Shown here: in pieces, positions 37,137 to 46,849 of the stretch
How the letters are laid out: every line of letters starts with the position of its first letter
Numbering within the stretch: position 1 is the first letter of the stretch
Assembly: GCA_947492745.1 (NCBI GenBank)
Contig: CANLOE010000017.1
Span: forward strand, 16,261-80,260
Length of the DNA: 64,000 nt
Direction: 5' to 3'
Source: an uncultured Cyclobacteriaceae bacterium
GTDB taxonomy: Bacteria > Bacteroidota > Bacteroidia > Cytophagales > Cyclobacteriaceae
Translations under genes and position numbers: made by a program
Notes under the pieces: generated by a model
The model's database searches: none
What the model saw: only the letters and a program-made list of their open reading frames with translations
What the model was told of the DNA's origin: nothing

Positions 37137-39713
37137 TTACTTTACTACGTTGATTTTCAACTCTGAAGCTGTCATTCCTTCAGAGGATACCTTTATGTTG
37201 ACAACGGCTTCCTTGTTCAAGGCCTGTACAATCAATAAAGCTCTGCCATCGCTCGTTTTGAGACTCGAACGCTGGTGAGGTTGCAGGTTATCCGGGGCAC
37301 CATTATCTACTCCCAGTACCTTTAACCCGTCGCCTACTTCAAATTGTATGACCTTGTCATCGGTTCTCACCGGAAAACCGTCTTTGTCCACCAGCTCGAC
37401 CCTGATATGTGCTACATCATATTGATTTGCTTGTAGCTCTTTATCGTCTACGGTAATGGCAAATGTAGCTGGCGCTGTTGAGGTATTGATTTCTTTTTCG
37501 AACACTTTACCATTTTTCTTCCCTACCGCTTTCAGTTTACCTTCTTCATAAGGAACTCCCCATTTGAAGATGTGGTCCTCGAACTCTGTGAGTTTTCTTT
37601 CACCCAAAGATTTATCGTTCAAAAAGAGTTCTATAACATCACAGTTAGAATATATTTCCACCATGACCATTTGCTTGGGTTCGTAGTTCCAATGTTCATT
37701 GACATCCTGCCATACCCAAAGGGCCTCTTTCCAAGCTCCTGGGTCCTTCTCTATGGCTTGTCCTGTAGACTTATCTACTGTAAAAGTTGATTTTTCTTCT
37801 GTCTGCGTAGCAATATGCATCATGGGCGCTTCTGTCCAGAGCGATTGCATCATATAATAGGATCCGTTTTTGAAACCGGCTACATCCAGCAAACCTGATG
37901 GGGTGGCCTTACGAGCTCCGGCACCGTGGGACTCTCCAAGGTAATCGTAACCCGTCCAAATGAACATTCCCGAGATATGGGGTCTTTCGATAACACTCTT
38001 CCATTCGTGCCATTGGCCCAAATTCTCCGTACCCATGATGGGCTTATCGGGATAAAGTTCATGTCCATAGTCATACAATACACGTCTATAGCTGTAGCCT
38101 ACGACATCAAGTGCATCGGTATAGCCTGTCACATGACTGGCAGAGGGTAAAATACAATTTGCCGTCACTACACGGGTAGTGTCCATTGATTTCGTCCATT
38201 TCGCAAGCTTATTGGCAGTTTTGGCCAATTCATATTCTCGGGGAGGATACTCGGTCAGTCTTTCTTTTATCTGTTCTGGAGTAAGTGGTGGAAGTTCCCA
38301 GAAATAATTGCCCTGCCAGTTCATATTGAAGTACCCGGTAATATTTCTATATCTTGGGTGGTAGGTCCATTCGATTTCATTACCAATACTCCACTGAAAT
38401 ATAGAGGGATGGTTGCGATGTGCTTTTATGACAGTCTTCAGATCGCTTTCGGCCAATTCCTGAAAATGCTCTACGTACCCTCTTGAAACATAATCGTCAT
38501 GCCGTTCTTCTTGGTTCAATCGTTTGTCTTTCGAATAGTCCCACTCATCAAAAAACTCATCTTGAACGAGAAATCCCATTTCGTCACATAGGTCCAATAG
38601 ATTCTTGGCAGCAGGGTTATGCGCTATACGTATAGCATTGATACCTCCCTCTCTAAGTTGCGTCAGTCGATGACGCCATACACCATCAGGAACAGCTGCT
38701 CCCACTAGGCCGGCATCATGATGAAGGCATACCCCCTTTATCTTCATGTTCTCTTCGTTCAAGAAAAAACCTTTGTCTGCATCGAACCTTACGCTTCTGA
38801 TACCTAGGTTGAACTCGTAAGCGTCTACAAGAGCATCGTTTTGAACAATGTTCACCTTAGCTTTATAAAGATGGGGATTATCGAGACTCCACAGCAGAGG
38901 TGATGCTACCGTTAGTTCCGACACTAATATAGATTCTTCATTAGGAGCAATAGAAGCATCACTTTCTTTTGTAACGGCTACCTTACCGTCTTTGTCGATC
39001 AATTCGATTTTCAAACGGAAATCCTGTTTCTCTTTATACTCATTACGAACTTGTGTCTGGATGACTACCTCGGCAGACTCATTACTGACCTTGGGTGTCG
39101 TTGCAAAAACTCCCCATACAGGAATAAACAGGTTTTTTGTCGTTATGAGTTCTACGTCTCTATAAATACCCGAGCCGGTATACCACCGACTATCGATGTA
39201 ACGGCTGCGGTCTACTTTTACTGCCAGAACATTGGGCTTGCCATCTTTGTTAAGATAATCTGTGATATCATAATAAAACGGTGAGTACCCATAAGGATGA
39301 GCCCCCAGGCGTTGACCATTGATCCATGTCTCGGAATTATTATAGACCCCATCAAAGAGAATGAAAGCCCTTTCATCCGAGGCAGCAGAATGTTCAAAAG
39401 TTTTTCTATACCAGCCTATCCCCCCTGGGAGGTACCCCGTGGCACCATCATACTTAGCGGTATCATAATCCATCCCAATGGACCAGTCGTGGGGGAGCCT
39501 TACATCTTCCCAAGATTTATCATCCATAGATACCTCAAAACCTTGGATGGGAGTAGCGTCTTTTTCTAAAATGAATTTCCAACCAAAATTAAAATCGGAG
39601 GTTCTGGAAATGGGTATTTTTTCTACTGGTTCGGTTGTTTTGCAGTGCGGAAAAATTACCAGCATGGTAAGTAAACCAATCGCAAAAAAAAATTTTTTCA
39701 ATAAGTCCTGCAT
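37137..39713 (-). CDS. GH2 family beta-galactosidase
   Basis: The 858-residue enzyme has an N-terminal hydrophobic segment ending in a Cys (Cys24), possibly lipidated although the lipobox (F-P-H-C) is imperfect. A GH2 sugar-binding domain (about 45-195), Ig domain (200-305) and barrel follow. Acid/base Glu446 is in W-S-I-G-N-E-I and nucleophile Glu563 in M-G-T-E-N-L-G, both intact, unlike the GH2 at 4656-7544. Further Ig-like domains make up the C-terminus. In agarose PULs such enzymes remove the terminal beta-D-galactose from agaro-oligosaccharides, exposing AHG for the rest of the pathway. It is the promoter-proximal gene of the eight-gene operon. Confidence 0.93.
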   Translation of the reverse strand: MQDLLKKFFFAIGLLTMLVIFPHCKTTEPVEKIPISRTSDFNFGWKFILEKDATPIQGFEVSMDDKSWEDVRLPHDWSIGMDYDTAKYDGATGYLPGGIGWYRKTFEHSAASDERAFILFDGVYNNSETWINGQRLGAHPYGYSPFYYDITDYLNKDGKPNVLAVKVDRSRYIDSRWYTGSGIYRDVELITTKNLFIPVWGVFATTPKVSNESAEVVIQTQVRNEYKEKQDFRLKIELIDKDGKVAVTKESDASIAPNEESILVSELTVASPLLWSLDNPHLYKAKVNIVQNDALVDAYEFNLGIRSVRFDADKGFFLNEENMKIKGVCLHHDAGLVGAAVPDGVWRHRLTQLREGGINAIRIAHNPAAKNLLDLCDEMGFLVQDEFFDEWDYSKDKRLNQEERHDDYVSRGYVEHFQELAESDLKTVIKAHRNHPSIFQWSIGNEIEWTYHPRYRNITGYFNMNWQGNYFWELPPLTPEQIKERLTEYPPREYELAKTANKLAKWTKSMDTTRVVTANCILPSASHVTGYTDALDVVGYSYRRVLYDYGHELYPDKPIMGTENLGQWHEWKSVIERPHISGMFIWTGYDYLGESHGAGARKATPSGLLDVAGFKNGSYYMMQSLWTEAPMMHIATQTEEKSTFTVDKSTGQAIEKDPGAWKEALWVWQDVNEHWNYEPKQMVMVEIYSNCDVIELFLNDKSLGERKLTEFEDHIFKWGVPYEEGKLKAVGKKNGKVFEKEINTSTAPATFAITVDDKELQANQYDVAHIRVELVDKDGFPVRTDDKVIQFEVGDGLKVLGVDNGAPDNLQPHQRSSLKTSDGRALLIVQALNKEAVVNIKVSSEGMTASELKINVVK

Positions 39714-39775
39714 TAGCGTTAAATGAAATTTTAAATTTTCAGTTTTTCATAATATTTGATTCGAATATGTAGACT

Positions 39776-39783
39776 CAAAGATA
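39776..39783 (-). promoter_or_regulatory. Candidate promoter of the GH2-to-GH117 operon
   Basis: On the minus strand TATCTTTG fits the Bacteroidota -7 consensus TAnnTTTG, 62 bp before the GH2 start. A TTTG at 39810-39807 could be the -33 element, with a 23-bp spacer, a little longer than the usual 19-21. This TTTG lies inside the left arm of the adjacent palindrome. Confidence 0.55.
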
Positions 39784-39801
39784 AGGCAACAATATGTATA
39801 A

Positions 39802-39834
39802 CTAGACAAAATATGGACAAGTCCATATTTTGTC
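39802..39834 (-). promoter_or_regulatory. 30-bp palindrome and PUL motif upstream of the AHG operon
   Basis: Positions 39805-39818 (GACAAAATATGGAC) and 39821-39834 (GTCCATATTTTGTC) are perfect 14-bp inverted arms with a 2-base centre, too tight for a good RNA hairpin and not followed by a T-tract, so an operator is more likely than a terminator. Positions 39802-39818 (CTAGACAAAATATGGAC) match in 13 of 17 bases the motif upstream of the agarose susC and of the GH86 at 58102, in the same orientation relative to the gene. Confidence 0.6.
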
Positions 39835-39894
39835 TCAAAAGCCCCCCTTCTCTTATCTACTTGGGTAAAAAAAACCAATAGGAGATAAACTGTC

Positions 39895-42729
39895 CTATTT
39901 GATAAATCGCAATGCGATAATATCCGTACCCTTTTCTATTTTCAATAAGTACATACCTGACGATAATGCCTCCAAATTCAAAGCCTCTGAGCCTTGCATG
40001 GAACCCACTTTAACGACATTACCCAAGAGGTTCACAATGGCATATTCGTGCAGTACATTTTTCAGACCGAATATACGCAATTCATTTTCTACAGGATTGG
40101 GATATAGGTATACCTTCTCCTTACTGATTTCATCTTCCACACCCGTCACTACATCAACCACATCTACAAAAGTCTCGCATGAAAACGTAGTTTCCCTAAA
40201 ATCCGAATCCGTTGGCCGAATATAGGCAATAACCCTTACATTTTTATCATCGACACCGAGTTGTGTGTTCATGAATACCTCGGCATTGATAACACCTTCG
40301 CCGACGGGCAGATTAATAATGGCGCTTCCCTGCCAAACGGCCAGATCTTTTCTGATATCCACTACCAATGTACGATTTTCTCCAGCAACATAAGGAATAT
40401 CGAACTTGTAAGTAGTAGGTGAAAAGACCAGGACATTCTGGGGTAGTGCTGTACAATCCAAAGAATCTCTTATCGTAGTACGAACTTTGACCAAAGTTGA
40501 AGCAGACAAAGAGGGGTCTTCGGAAGAGGTTGCCATAATCATCACGTCACCTTCGGCCAGACCTTTGACCAATCCGTAAATACCGACACTGGCGATACTT
40601 TCATCCGCAGAGGTCCATTCTACGCTTTGATTACCTGCTGTCAAGGGCAAAATAGTTTCGGTCAATTGTACTTGTCCGCCTACGAGTATAGTGGCACTTG
40701 CCGGATTGGATTCGACTCCCGTAACCGCAGGGCCAGGACTACGCTCGGGCATGGAACTGTAGTGGTAAACGCGCATGGCCATACTGCTTACATGTCCTCC
40801 ATCATCAGAAAACTGTAGGCTGACTTCGTTATCCCCATCCTCTAGCACATCAAAAGGTACGGGCACCTCGATAACCCCGAAAAAACTATCTCTTTCAGCT
40901 TGATCATCTCCTTTGAAATTCGCAGGAACAAAAACTTCGGTACCATTGACGAATAATCTTGGTCGAGTGGACATGCTGTGGCCTCGGCCAAGTCCCATTC
41001 TGAAAACAGCTTCTCCATGAGTGGCTTTACTGATACCTGAAAAAGTAAAATCGACACTTTCTGTAGAACCGATTTCCTGTAGATAAGTACTGGCGTAATA
41101 TTTCGTTTCGTCTTTGGTCTCATCGATAGTGATGGGAGCATCAAAAGTATACTCTAAAATCATGGTCGCTTCTGAACCGAGGGTGAGTGTACCGGGTTCG
41201 GAGGTAAAAGATTCTTCATCCAATACAGGTATGCCATCATTGCCATACATGTGTTTTACACGTACACTACTAAGTGCAGTAGTGTAATTATCGGAAATAT
41301 TGATTTTCACTTCTTGCTCTTCGAAGTAGAGGTTGTTCAGAATAACATATACTTTGTTTCCATCGATGTAGGCATCGGTCTGAATATCGGGATCAAGAGT
41401 ATAGCTATCTACACGTGTTCCTTTGACATCCGACCATAACTCGTAGATCTTGACCATTTCGGTATATACCCAATCATCACCCGTCTCACCTTCTCCTTCA
41501 GAGGCATTGCGCATCAGTCTCCAGTTGTAAGCGACACCAGTGTTCGGGTCGCGACCCCATTCGGCCTTCAAAACGATAAAGGGGATGGCTTTCAATATCA
41601 TATCGGGACGGTCCATAAATGACATCATCAAACCACTCAATGACTTCAAAAACAACCAGTCTCTTTCGGGGGTCCAAGGGTCTTCGGCAAAATCCTGCAT
41701 CTGAGCCCCATACTCGGAAATAAGTAGGGGCTTGGGTTCTCCCAGTTTTAGCGTGCTATACTGCTCAAGCATGTCCATGGTTGCCTCTACATTGCTCCCT
41801 TTTCTGTACAATTGCTTGCCTCCAAAGATAGAGGGCCAGTCATACAAATGAAGTGCCCAGAAATCCATATTTTCTCCGGATACATCGATGAAGTTTTTCC
41901 ATCGCTTGTCCCAACGGTCAAAGTTGTCCTTTTCAAAATCAGGAAAAGCCGTACAGTAACCACCGATAGGAATGTCGTCTCCCAGTATAGAACGAATACC
42001 GGTAGCAGCTCCATTATGAAACTGAAAAATCTCATCAATAATAGTCTGTGGGTCACTCGGGGCCGGGTTGACTCTAGTCACCAAGTCATAAATCGGTTCG
42101 TTGATAACTTCTATCCATTTAGGGGCCGGTTGCGCATCGTCAGCAAAAGACTCTTGAATGAATCGTCCCATATACTCCCCTGTAGCGAAACCAAAAGGAC
42201 TCGTACCCGTGTCTTCTTGTGAAAAGGCCCAACCCCTTGCCGTATTTTTTCCATCGGGGTAATAAGGATGGATCTGGGCCGCCACTACTAAATCGTTTCT
42301 ATCTTTGTAGGCATTGATAGAAGCTCTGTTTCTGTAAAAGTTCTTGAGTTGATTTCCGTATCTCACTATATCAGCGGGGTCAGCAAAACCCGGACGTGTA
42401 GGATCTTCATCAATCTCGCCGAACTGGATGGCCCCGGAAAGCGAACCGGTGTTCCTACCCAAGTATACATCCAATCGGTTGAGAAAATCATCCCTTAAAT
42501 CACCGACAGCATTGGTTCCCATAGTCCAATCGGGTTCGGTTTCGTCAGAATGGATGGTAATGAACTTACTCCTATCAAAACTGTCTATTCCTCCTACACT
42601 ATGTTTATGATTGACGTTGACATCAATCTCTATGGATTGAGCTATCGCCGGTATCATGGATAAGTTCGATAGGCTCACCGTCACTACTATCAAGGTCAAT
42701 GTCTTTAGCCAATTCATTGTTCTTCTCAT
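39895..42729 (-). CDS. GH86 family beta-agarase-like enzyme with Big_2 and T9SS domain
   Basis: The 944-residue protein has a signal peptide (to I-A-Q, residue 31). The catalytic barrel shows Glu211 in V-I-N-E-P-I and Glu339 in I-S-E-Y-G-A, followed by beta-sandwich domains (to about 660). A bacterial Ig-like Big_2 domain follows (about 670-750; T-I-L-V-G-G-Q-V-Q-L-T, W-T-S-A-D-E-S-I-A-S-V), then another beta domain and a T9SS sorting domain from about 870 (Y-L-Y-P-N-P-V-E-N-E). It should be an extracellular endo-hydrolase acting on agarose or porphyran. The gene begins 5 bp after the haloperoxidase-fusion gene, so the two are co-transcribed. The catalytic domain starts V-N-V-N-H-K-H-S-V-G-G-I, very like the GH86 at 58102. 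Confidence 0.93.
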   Translation of the reverse strand: MRRTMNWLKTLTLIVVTVSLSNLSMIPAIAQSIEIDVNVNHKHSVGGIDSFDRSKFITIHSDETEPDWTMGTNAVGDLRDDFLNRLDVYLGRNTGSLSGAIQFGEIDEDPTRPGFADPADIVRYGNQLKNFYRNRASINAYKDRNDLVVAAQIHPYYPDGKNTARGWAFSQEDTGTSPFGFATGEYMGRFIQESFADDAQPAPKWIEVINEPIYDLVTRVNPAPSDPQTIIDEIFQFHNGAATGIRSILGDDIPIGGYCTAFPDFEKDNFDRWDKRWKNFIDVSGENMDFWALHLYDWPSIFGGKQLYRKGSNVEATMDMLEQYSTLKLGEPKPLLISEYGAQMQDFAEDPWTPERDWLFLKSLSGLMMSFMDRPDMILKAIPFIVLKAEWGRDPNTGVAYNWRLMRNASEGEGETGDDWVYTEMVKIYELWSDVKGTRVDSYTLDPDIQTDAYIDGNKVYVILNNLYFEEQEVKINISDNYTTALSSVRVKHMYGNDGIPVLDEESFTSEPGTLTLGSEATMILEYTFDAPITIDETKDETKYYASTYLQEIGSTESVDFTFSGISKATHGEAVFRMGLGRGHSMSTRPRLFVNGTEVFVPANFKGDDQAERDSFFGVIEVPVPFDVLEDGDNEVSLQFSDDGGHVSSMAMRVYHYSSMPERSPGPAVTGVESNPASATILVGGQVQLTETILPLTAGNQSVEWTSADESIASVGIYGLVKGLAEGDVMIMATSSEDPSLSASTLVKVRTTIRDSLDCTALPQNVLVFSPTTYKFDIPYVAGENRTLVVDIRKDLAVWQGSAIINLPVGEGVINAEVFMNTQLGVDDKNVRVIAYIRPTDSDFRETTFSCETFVDVVDVVTGVEDEISKEKVYLYPNPVENELRIFGLKNVLHEYAIVNLLGNVVKVGSMQGSEALNLEALSSGMYLLKIEKGTDIIALRFIK

Positions 42730-42734
42730 TTTGA

Positions 42735-45700
42735 TTAATGTATTACTATTTTAATTGTCGTGTTTCCTATAGTAAGGAAATAGAGGCCGGCACCGGGCCT
42801 ACTTCCCAAGTCGATGATGTACTCCTTACTGTCCCATTGGTATTGGTATTTAATATCAAACCCCTTACCCTGTAGACTGAACAGGCGAATGGTTTCGCCC
42901 TCTTCGTATCCTTTGACCTGTATGCGATTACCTTTCTCTACTGGATTAGGATATACTTCTACAGAAGCAAGAGGTTCTTCTATGTCCGGTGTGAAATTAA
43001 GGTTTTCATGGAATAGGACAAGGGCTTTTGCAAAAGCATCTATACCTACTTTCTCACCGATGATCCTACCGGGTATATCATCTGCCGGAGGGTGAATCCC
43101 TCCCCATATACGGGATAAACTGCACTGATCGGCAGCATCACGATAAGTCGCCCATTGCAATGTCACATCTACACTGGGACCCTTTTCAAAAACCAGAAAG
43201 GCATCTTTGGGAGCTGTAAACTCTCCTAGGCCTCCAGGGAAAAATTCGCTGCCCGTTAATAGCGTAAGTACCTCTGCTGCTGCACGGGAAAAAGTAGAAT
43301 GACCCGAGACATAGCCGGCGAAGGGTGGTGTGACAAAAGAAGGCCGCTGGTAGGGCCACCAGTTTTCAGCCAATATCCAGTCGACTTTTGGGCGGTTATC
43401 CGAATTGAGCTCACTATGTCCTATCCAAGTTCTTACCTTGATTTTCCCTAGATGTTCTTTATCAGTACCTGCAAGTAGGTCTCCTTCTTGCACCAGTTCT
43501 ATATAATCATCGATAAGAGGTATGCCATTAGGATTATAACTAGCGAGCCCTGGGGCGGTACTCTGTCCTTTTCCTGCCATGTAACGAATAGCAGAAATGG
43601 GACGAATGTAGTCGTACCAGCCTTTGATGCTCCATGCTGCTATAGCGGCATCATGCACTGCCCCCCCCAACATAAAATAGCTTTTGATGTCCCATTCCAG
43701 AATTGTTTTTGGCTCACTTTTACCATTGATCCGCCGAACGAGTTCGGGCCGGTCGTTCACATAGTTCAAAATAGTGAACCAATGTCCCGGTGGCGTTTCC
43801 GAATCGGGGCCATCAGCCCAGAACTCAGCCAGAACACGGGTATAATCACCTCTGGGTACTAGTTGTTCTTCATAAGGATTACCTGTAATAGGGTTGATGG
43901 TCCACCCCTTACTCTTATCTCCTCCTTCTTCCAGTGCATAGAAGTTAGGGTATTCTTCCCATGAACGGGGAAAGTCTTCCTTTTGGATATTACCGATACT
44001 GTTCGGAGAAATATCCCAGAGTACACCGTCTTTGGGGTCTAAGTGAGAACCCCACACCGAAACCAATGAAAATCCCCATTTATAAAATTCGTCCGTTGCT
44101 GATGGAGTACCAAAGGAAAGTTGCGGAGGAACCCCAGGATCATGGAAAACACGATAGCTATGACCGTTTCGGGGCTTAAGCGTACTTTCTTTTGGATTCA
44201 GCGCAAATCCTTTTACACTCCCCCACTCCGCACCTAAAAATGCTGGGGTCTCGGCCCCAATGACATTACCACTTTGGTCGATGAACTCGGCCAGTTTCAA
44301 TGGTTGCCAACGATTGGGGTCCTCACATACAGGGTTTCCCGGTAAATTCGGCACCAGTGGAGAGTTGGCCGGCACATAAAACCGGTTAGTATAATCCTCA
44401 TTTTCGCTTGAGCCATCGGTAAGACCATAATCCATGATCTGTTGCGCTACATAACTACCCATCTGATTACTTTCTCCAGAGCTGTAGTCAGTCCCGTTTT
44501 TACTAATGGAGAACCCTAGTTCTCGCATCAATTCAAAAACATAGAATTCCGTCAGCCTTCTGCCCGGCGATGCTGCAAAACGAGAACGTATCAATCGGAA
44601 CATACCATAACTGATGGCTTCTTCCAGTTCAAGTTGAAGTTCTTCGGGTTCCTTTTCTCCTATAGCCGATTTTAGTCCTTCTAGATCAGGGTATTCCAAA
44701 AAGGGCTCCCCTTTACCTGAATAAAGTGCGAATAGATCGTACATCAACAGACTAGTATGAAATAGATTGCGTGCATGTACCGTTGGTCGGGCATAATCCC
44801 GACGTATGGCATCCAATAAGGTCTCGTTCCATAGCCGTGCCAAGGAATGTTTTTCGCTTCGGAGTTCGGAAAGAATGTCTACCTTCTTGGAGATTTCCTC
44901 ACTAAAGCACACTCCTATCTCACGAACGGAAATGGTTCTGGAAAAACCTAGACCCCATTGTACTTCAACAGTAGCACTGCCATGTCCGGATACAATATGA
45001 CCTCCTGACACAGTCCACTTAGCGCTATTTCCCTCTTTTATAGGAAAGCTATATTTTTCGACTTTAAGTAATCCCGATTGTTCGGGGCCGTTGATATCCC
45101 CATTTGTTTCCAAATAGGTGCAGGACCCATCATCCACAGTGGCCAGTGGATTATAGCTACAGGAGCTAGGGTCGGTACAGCCGGCAATCTTCTCGCTGGT
45201 CAAGGTTTTCAGAATATACCCTTCTCCCTCTTTCGCTTTGATAATCCGGTCGACGGGAAGGTCAGTATAGGTTTCCTGTATTCCTCTGGGCCAAGTAATG
45301 ACCAGTTTTTTGAGCATTGTCTCGTTTCCCAAACCAAAAATAGTGGGCTGCATGCTTTGGGTCTTGAAGCCAACACCTGTATAGTAAGCTTGCTGTTGCT
45401 TCCCACCCTGAGTTTCTATAAGAATATGGGTGCCGATGGCACTGCGATTGGAAACAGTACCTTCCAGATCTATCTTTACCCAATGCGCATTTTCAGGGTT
45501 ATTGTCCGCCGTTTGGTTTTCCAAAAAAAAGGGAGTTCCCTGTATCTGCGTCACCAGCACATCGATATCGCCATCATGATCATAGTCGAACTGCTCGAAA
45601 CACATGCTATTGGACAGTTCGGCAAAGCCACTCTCCTCTGATCGGTCGGAAAAGGAAAGCTTACCTTCACTCAAATCATTCTGCAAATAGAAATTCTTGA

Positions 45701-46751
45701 ACGACTTTGAATAGCCATTGATTACGGTAATGTCAAGGTCTCCGTCCAAATCCATATCTCCGAACCGGGTCTGCCAGGACCAGTCTGTAGAATCGATATC
45801 CAAGGCTTCGGCTTCATTGGAAAAATCCTTTCCTCGATTTATCCAAAGATTATTTTTATTGATATCCGAGATGAAAATATCCAAGAGACCGTCATTGTTC
45901 ACATCGCCATAGGCAGTGCCCATGTGATTCTCGGAGCTATTGGCCAAGAGGTTGTAGGCTGCTGTACTATCACTAAAGTTTCCATTATGGTTGATGAGCA
46001 GTGTGTTCTCATCAAAATCATTGACCACGAAGAGGTCTATCCACTGATCGTCATTTACATCGATAGGGAGCATCATCCATGTGTGTTCCCTATTATTGAT
46101 TTTGATTTTTTCGGAGTCATCGGCGAAGGTGCCGTCTCCATTATTGGTGTATAACTTGTTATCAGTACATAGCCCCCATACGGAGACAGTCAGGTCAAGG
46201 AGACCGTCGTTATTATAGTCAATCCAGGCAGCACTGGAGAAGTAGCAGCCATCTTTATTGTCGAGGCCTGCTATTTCGGTGATATCGCTAAAGGTACCGT
46301 CTCCATTATTGCGGTAAAATTTATTGTATTTGTAATTGGTAAGGAATAAATCAGGGTCTCCATCATTATCATAGTCGCCCCAAGCAGCCCCATTGCGCAC
46401 CTCTCCTTCATAAAATGCGGGTAGTCTAGGGAGAGGGTCTTGGTGTGTATAAGAAGGGGAAAGTCCTGAGAACGGTGTAATGTCTTCAAAAGTGGCATTG
46501 TTGTTATTCTTGAAAAGTCGGCTCCAGGTCTCCGGTTTTTTCTCTTCGTAGCGCTGTCTTGCCACTACGTAAAAATCAAGATGACCGTCTAGATCGTAAT
46601 CAGCTACGGCCACTGCATTGTTTTGGCTCAATCGCTCTATACCGCTGATTCTTTTCTTAATAAAAATGGGGTATTCCTGAGCTACTACAGAAGTAGACAT
46701 CACAAAGATAACGAAAAGCCCCTTAAGTAATTTTGCCAGCATAGGCACCAA
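42735..46751 (-). CDS. Secreted fusion: FG-GAP/UnbV repeats + vanadium haloperoxidase-like domain + T9SS domain
   Basis: The 1338-residue protein has a signal peptide (to about 25). Residues 45-415 hold FG-GAP/VCBS-type repeats with calcium-loop motifs such as D-Y-D-N-D-G-D-P-D and D-L-D-G-D-L-D; 430-510 resembles the ASPIC/UnbV domain; 525-546 is a Cys-rich D-x-x-S-C thrombospondin-3-like motif; 555-615 is PKD-like. A vanadium-dependent haloperoxidase/PAP2-type helical domain (about 635-1250) carries Lys1043, Arg1050-Pro1051, Ser1149-Gly1150-His1151 and Arg1214/His1220 (R-I-W-G-G-I-H), the vanadate-binding set. A T9SS sorting domain (from about 1262) ends it. These enzymes oxidise halides with peroxide; a phosphatase activity cannot be excluded. 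It is co-transcribed with GH86. Confidence 0.88.
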   Translation of the reverse strand: MVPMLAKLLKGLFVIFVMSTSVVAQEYPIFIKKRISGIERLSQNNAVAVADYDLDGHLDFYVVARQRYEEKKPETWSRLFKNNNNATFEDITPFSGLSPSYTHQDPLPRLPAFYEGEVRNGAAWGDYDNDGDPDLFLTNYKYNKFYRNNGDGTFSDITEIAGLDNKDGCYFSSAAWIDYNNDGLLDLTVSVWGLCTDNKLYTNNGDGTFADDSEKIKINNREHTWMMLPIDVNDDQWIDLFVVNDFDENTLLINHNGNFSDSTAAYNLLANSSENHMGTAYGDVNNDGLLDIFISDINKNNLWINRGKDFSNEAEALDIDSTDWSWQTRFGDMDLDGDLDITVINGYSKSFKNFYLQNDLSEGKLSFSDRSEESGFAELSNSMCFEQFDYDHDGDIDVLVTQIQGTPFFLENQTADNNPENAHWVKIDLEGTVSNRSAIGTHILIETQGGKQQQAYYTGVGFKTQSMQPTIFGLGNETMLKKLVITWPRGIQETYTDLPVDRIIKAKEGEGYILKTLTSEKIAGCTDPSSCSYNPLATVDDGSCTYLETNGDINGPEQSGLLKVEKYSFPIKEGNSAKWTVSGGHIVSGHGSATVEVQWGLGFSRTISVREIGVCFSEEISKKVDILSELRSEKHSLARLWNETLLDAIRRDYARPTVHARNLFHTSLLMYDLFALYSGKGEPFLEYPDLEGLKSAIGEKEPEELQLELEEAISYGMFRLIRSRFAASPGRRLTEFYVFELMRELGFSISKNGTDYSSGESNQMGSYVAQQIMDYGLTDGSSENEDYTNRFYVPANSPLVPNLPGNPVCEDPNRWQPLKLAEFIDQSGNVIGAETPAFLGAEWGSVKGFALNPKESTLKPRNGHSYRVFHDPGVPPQLSFGTPSATDEFYKWGFSLVSVWGSHLDPKDGVLWDISPNSIGNIQKEDFPRSWEEYPNFYALEEGGDKSKGWTINPITGNPYEEQLVPRGDYTRVLAEFWADGPDSETPPGHWFTILNYVNDRPELVRRINGKSEPKTILEWDIKSYFMLGGAVHDAAIAAWSIKGWYDYIRPISAIRYMAGKGQSTAPGLASYNPNGIPLIDDYIELVQEGDLLAGTDKEHLGKIKVRTWIGHSELNSDNRPKVDWILAENWWPYQRPSFVTPPFAGYVSGHSTFSRAAAEVLTLLTGSEFFPGGLGEFTAPKDAFLVFEKGPSVDVTLQWATYRDAADQCSLSRIWGGIHPPADDIPGRIIGEKVGIDAFAKALVLFHENLNFTPDIEEPLASVEVYPNPVEKGNRIQVKGYEEGETIRLFSLQGKGFDIKYQYQWDSKEYIIDLGSRPGAGLYFLTIGNTTIKIVIH

Positions 46752-46808
46752 CTATTTTCTAACAAAAGTCAATCATTGAAACAATATATTGACATAATAA
46801 CAAAAAAC

Positions 46809-46834
46809 AGAGATCGGGTTTCCACCCGATCTCT
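46809..46834 (-). terminator. Intrinsic terminator of the agarose susCD operon
   Basis: An 11-bp perfect stem (AGAGATCGGGT and its complement) with a 4-base loop lies 16 bp after the last lipoprotein gene; on the minus strand GTTTTTTG follows. It separates the SusCD operon from the haloperoxidase-GH86 unit, which therefore needs readthrough or its own promoter in the 46752-46808 gap; none was recognised there. Confidence 0.85.
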
Positions 46835-46849
46835 ATTTTCAAACAATAA

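Noticed and set aside
45078..45641. Plus-strand frame of 187 codons
   Set aside because: Antisense to the FG-GAP/UnbV part of the haloperoxidase fusion, with no start context or recognisable domain.
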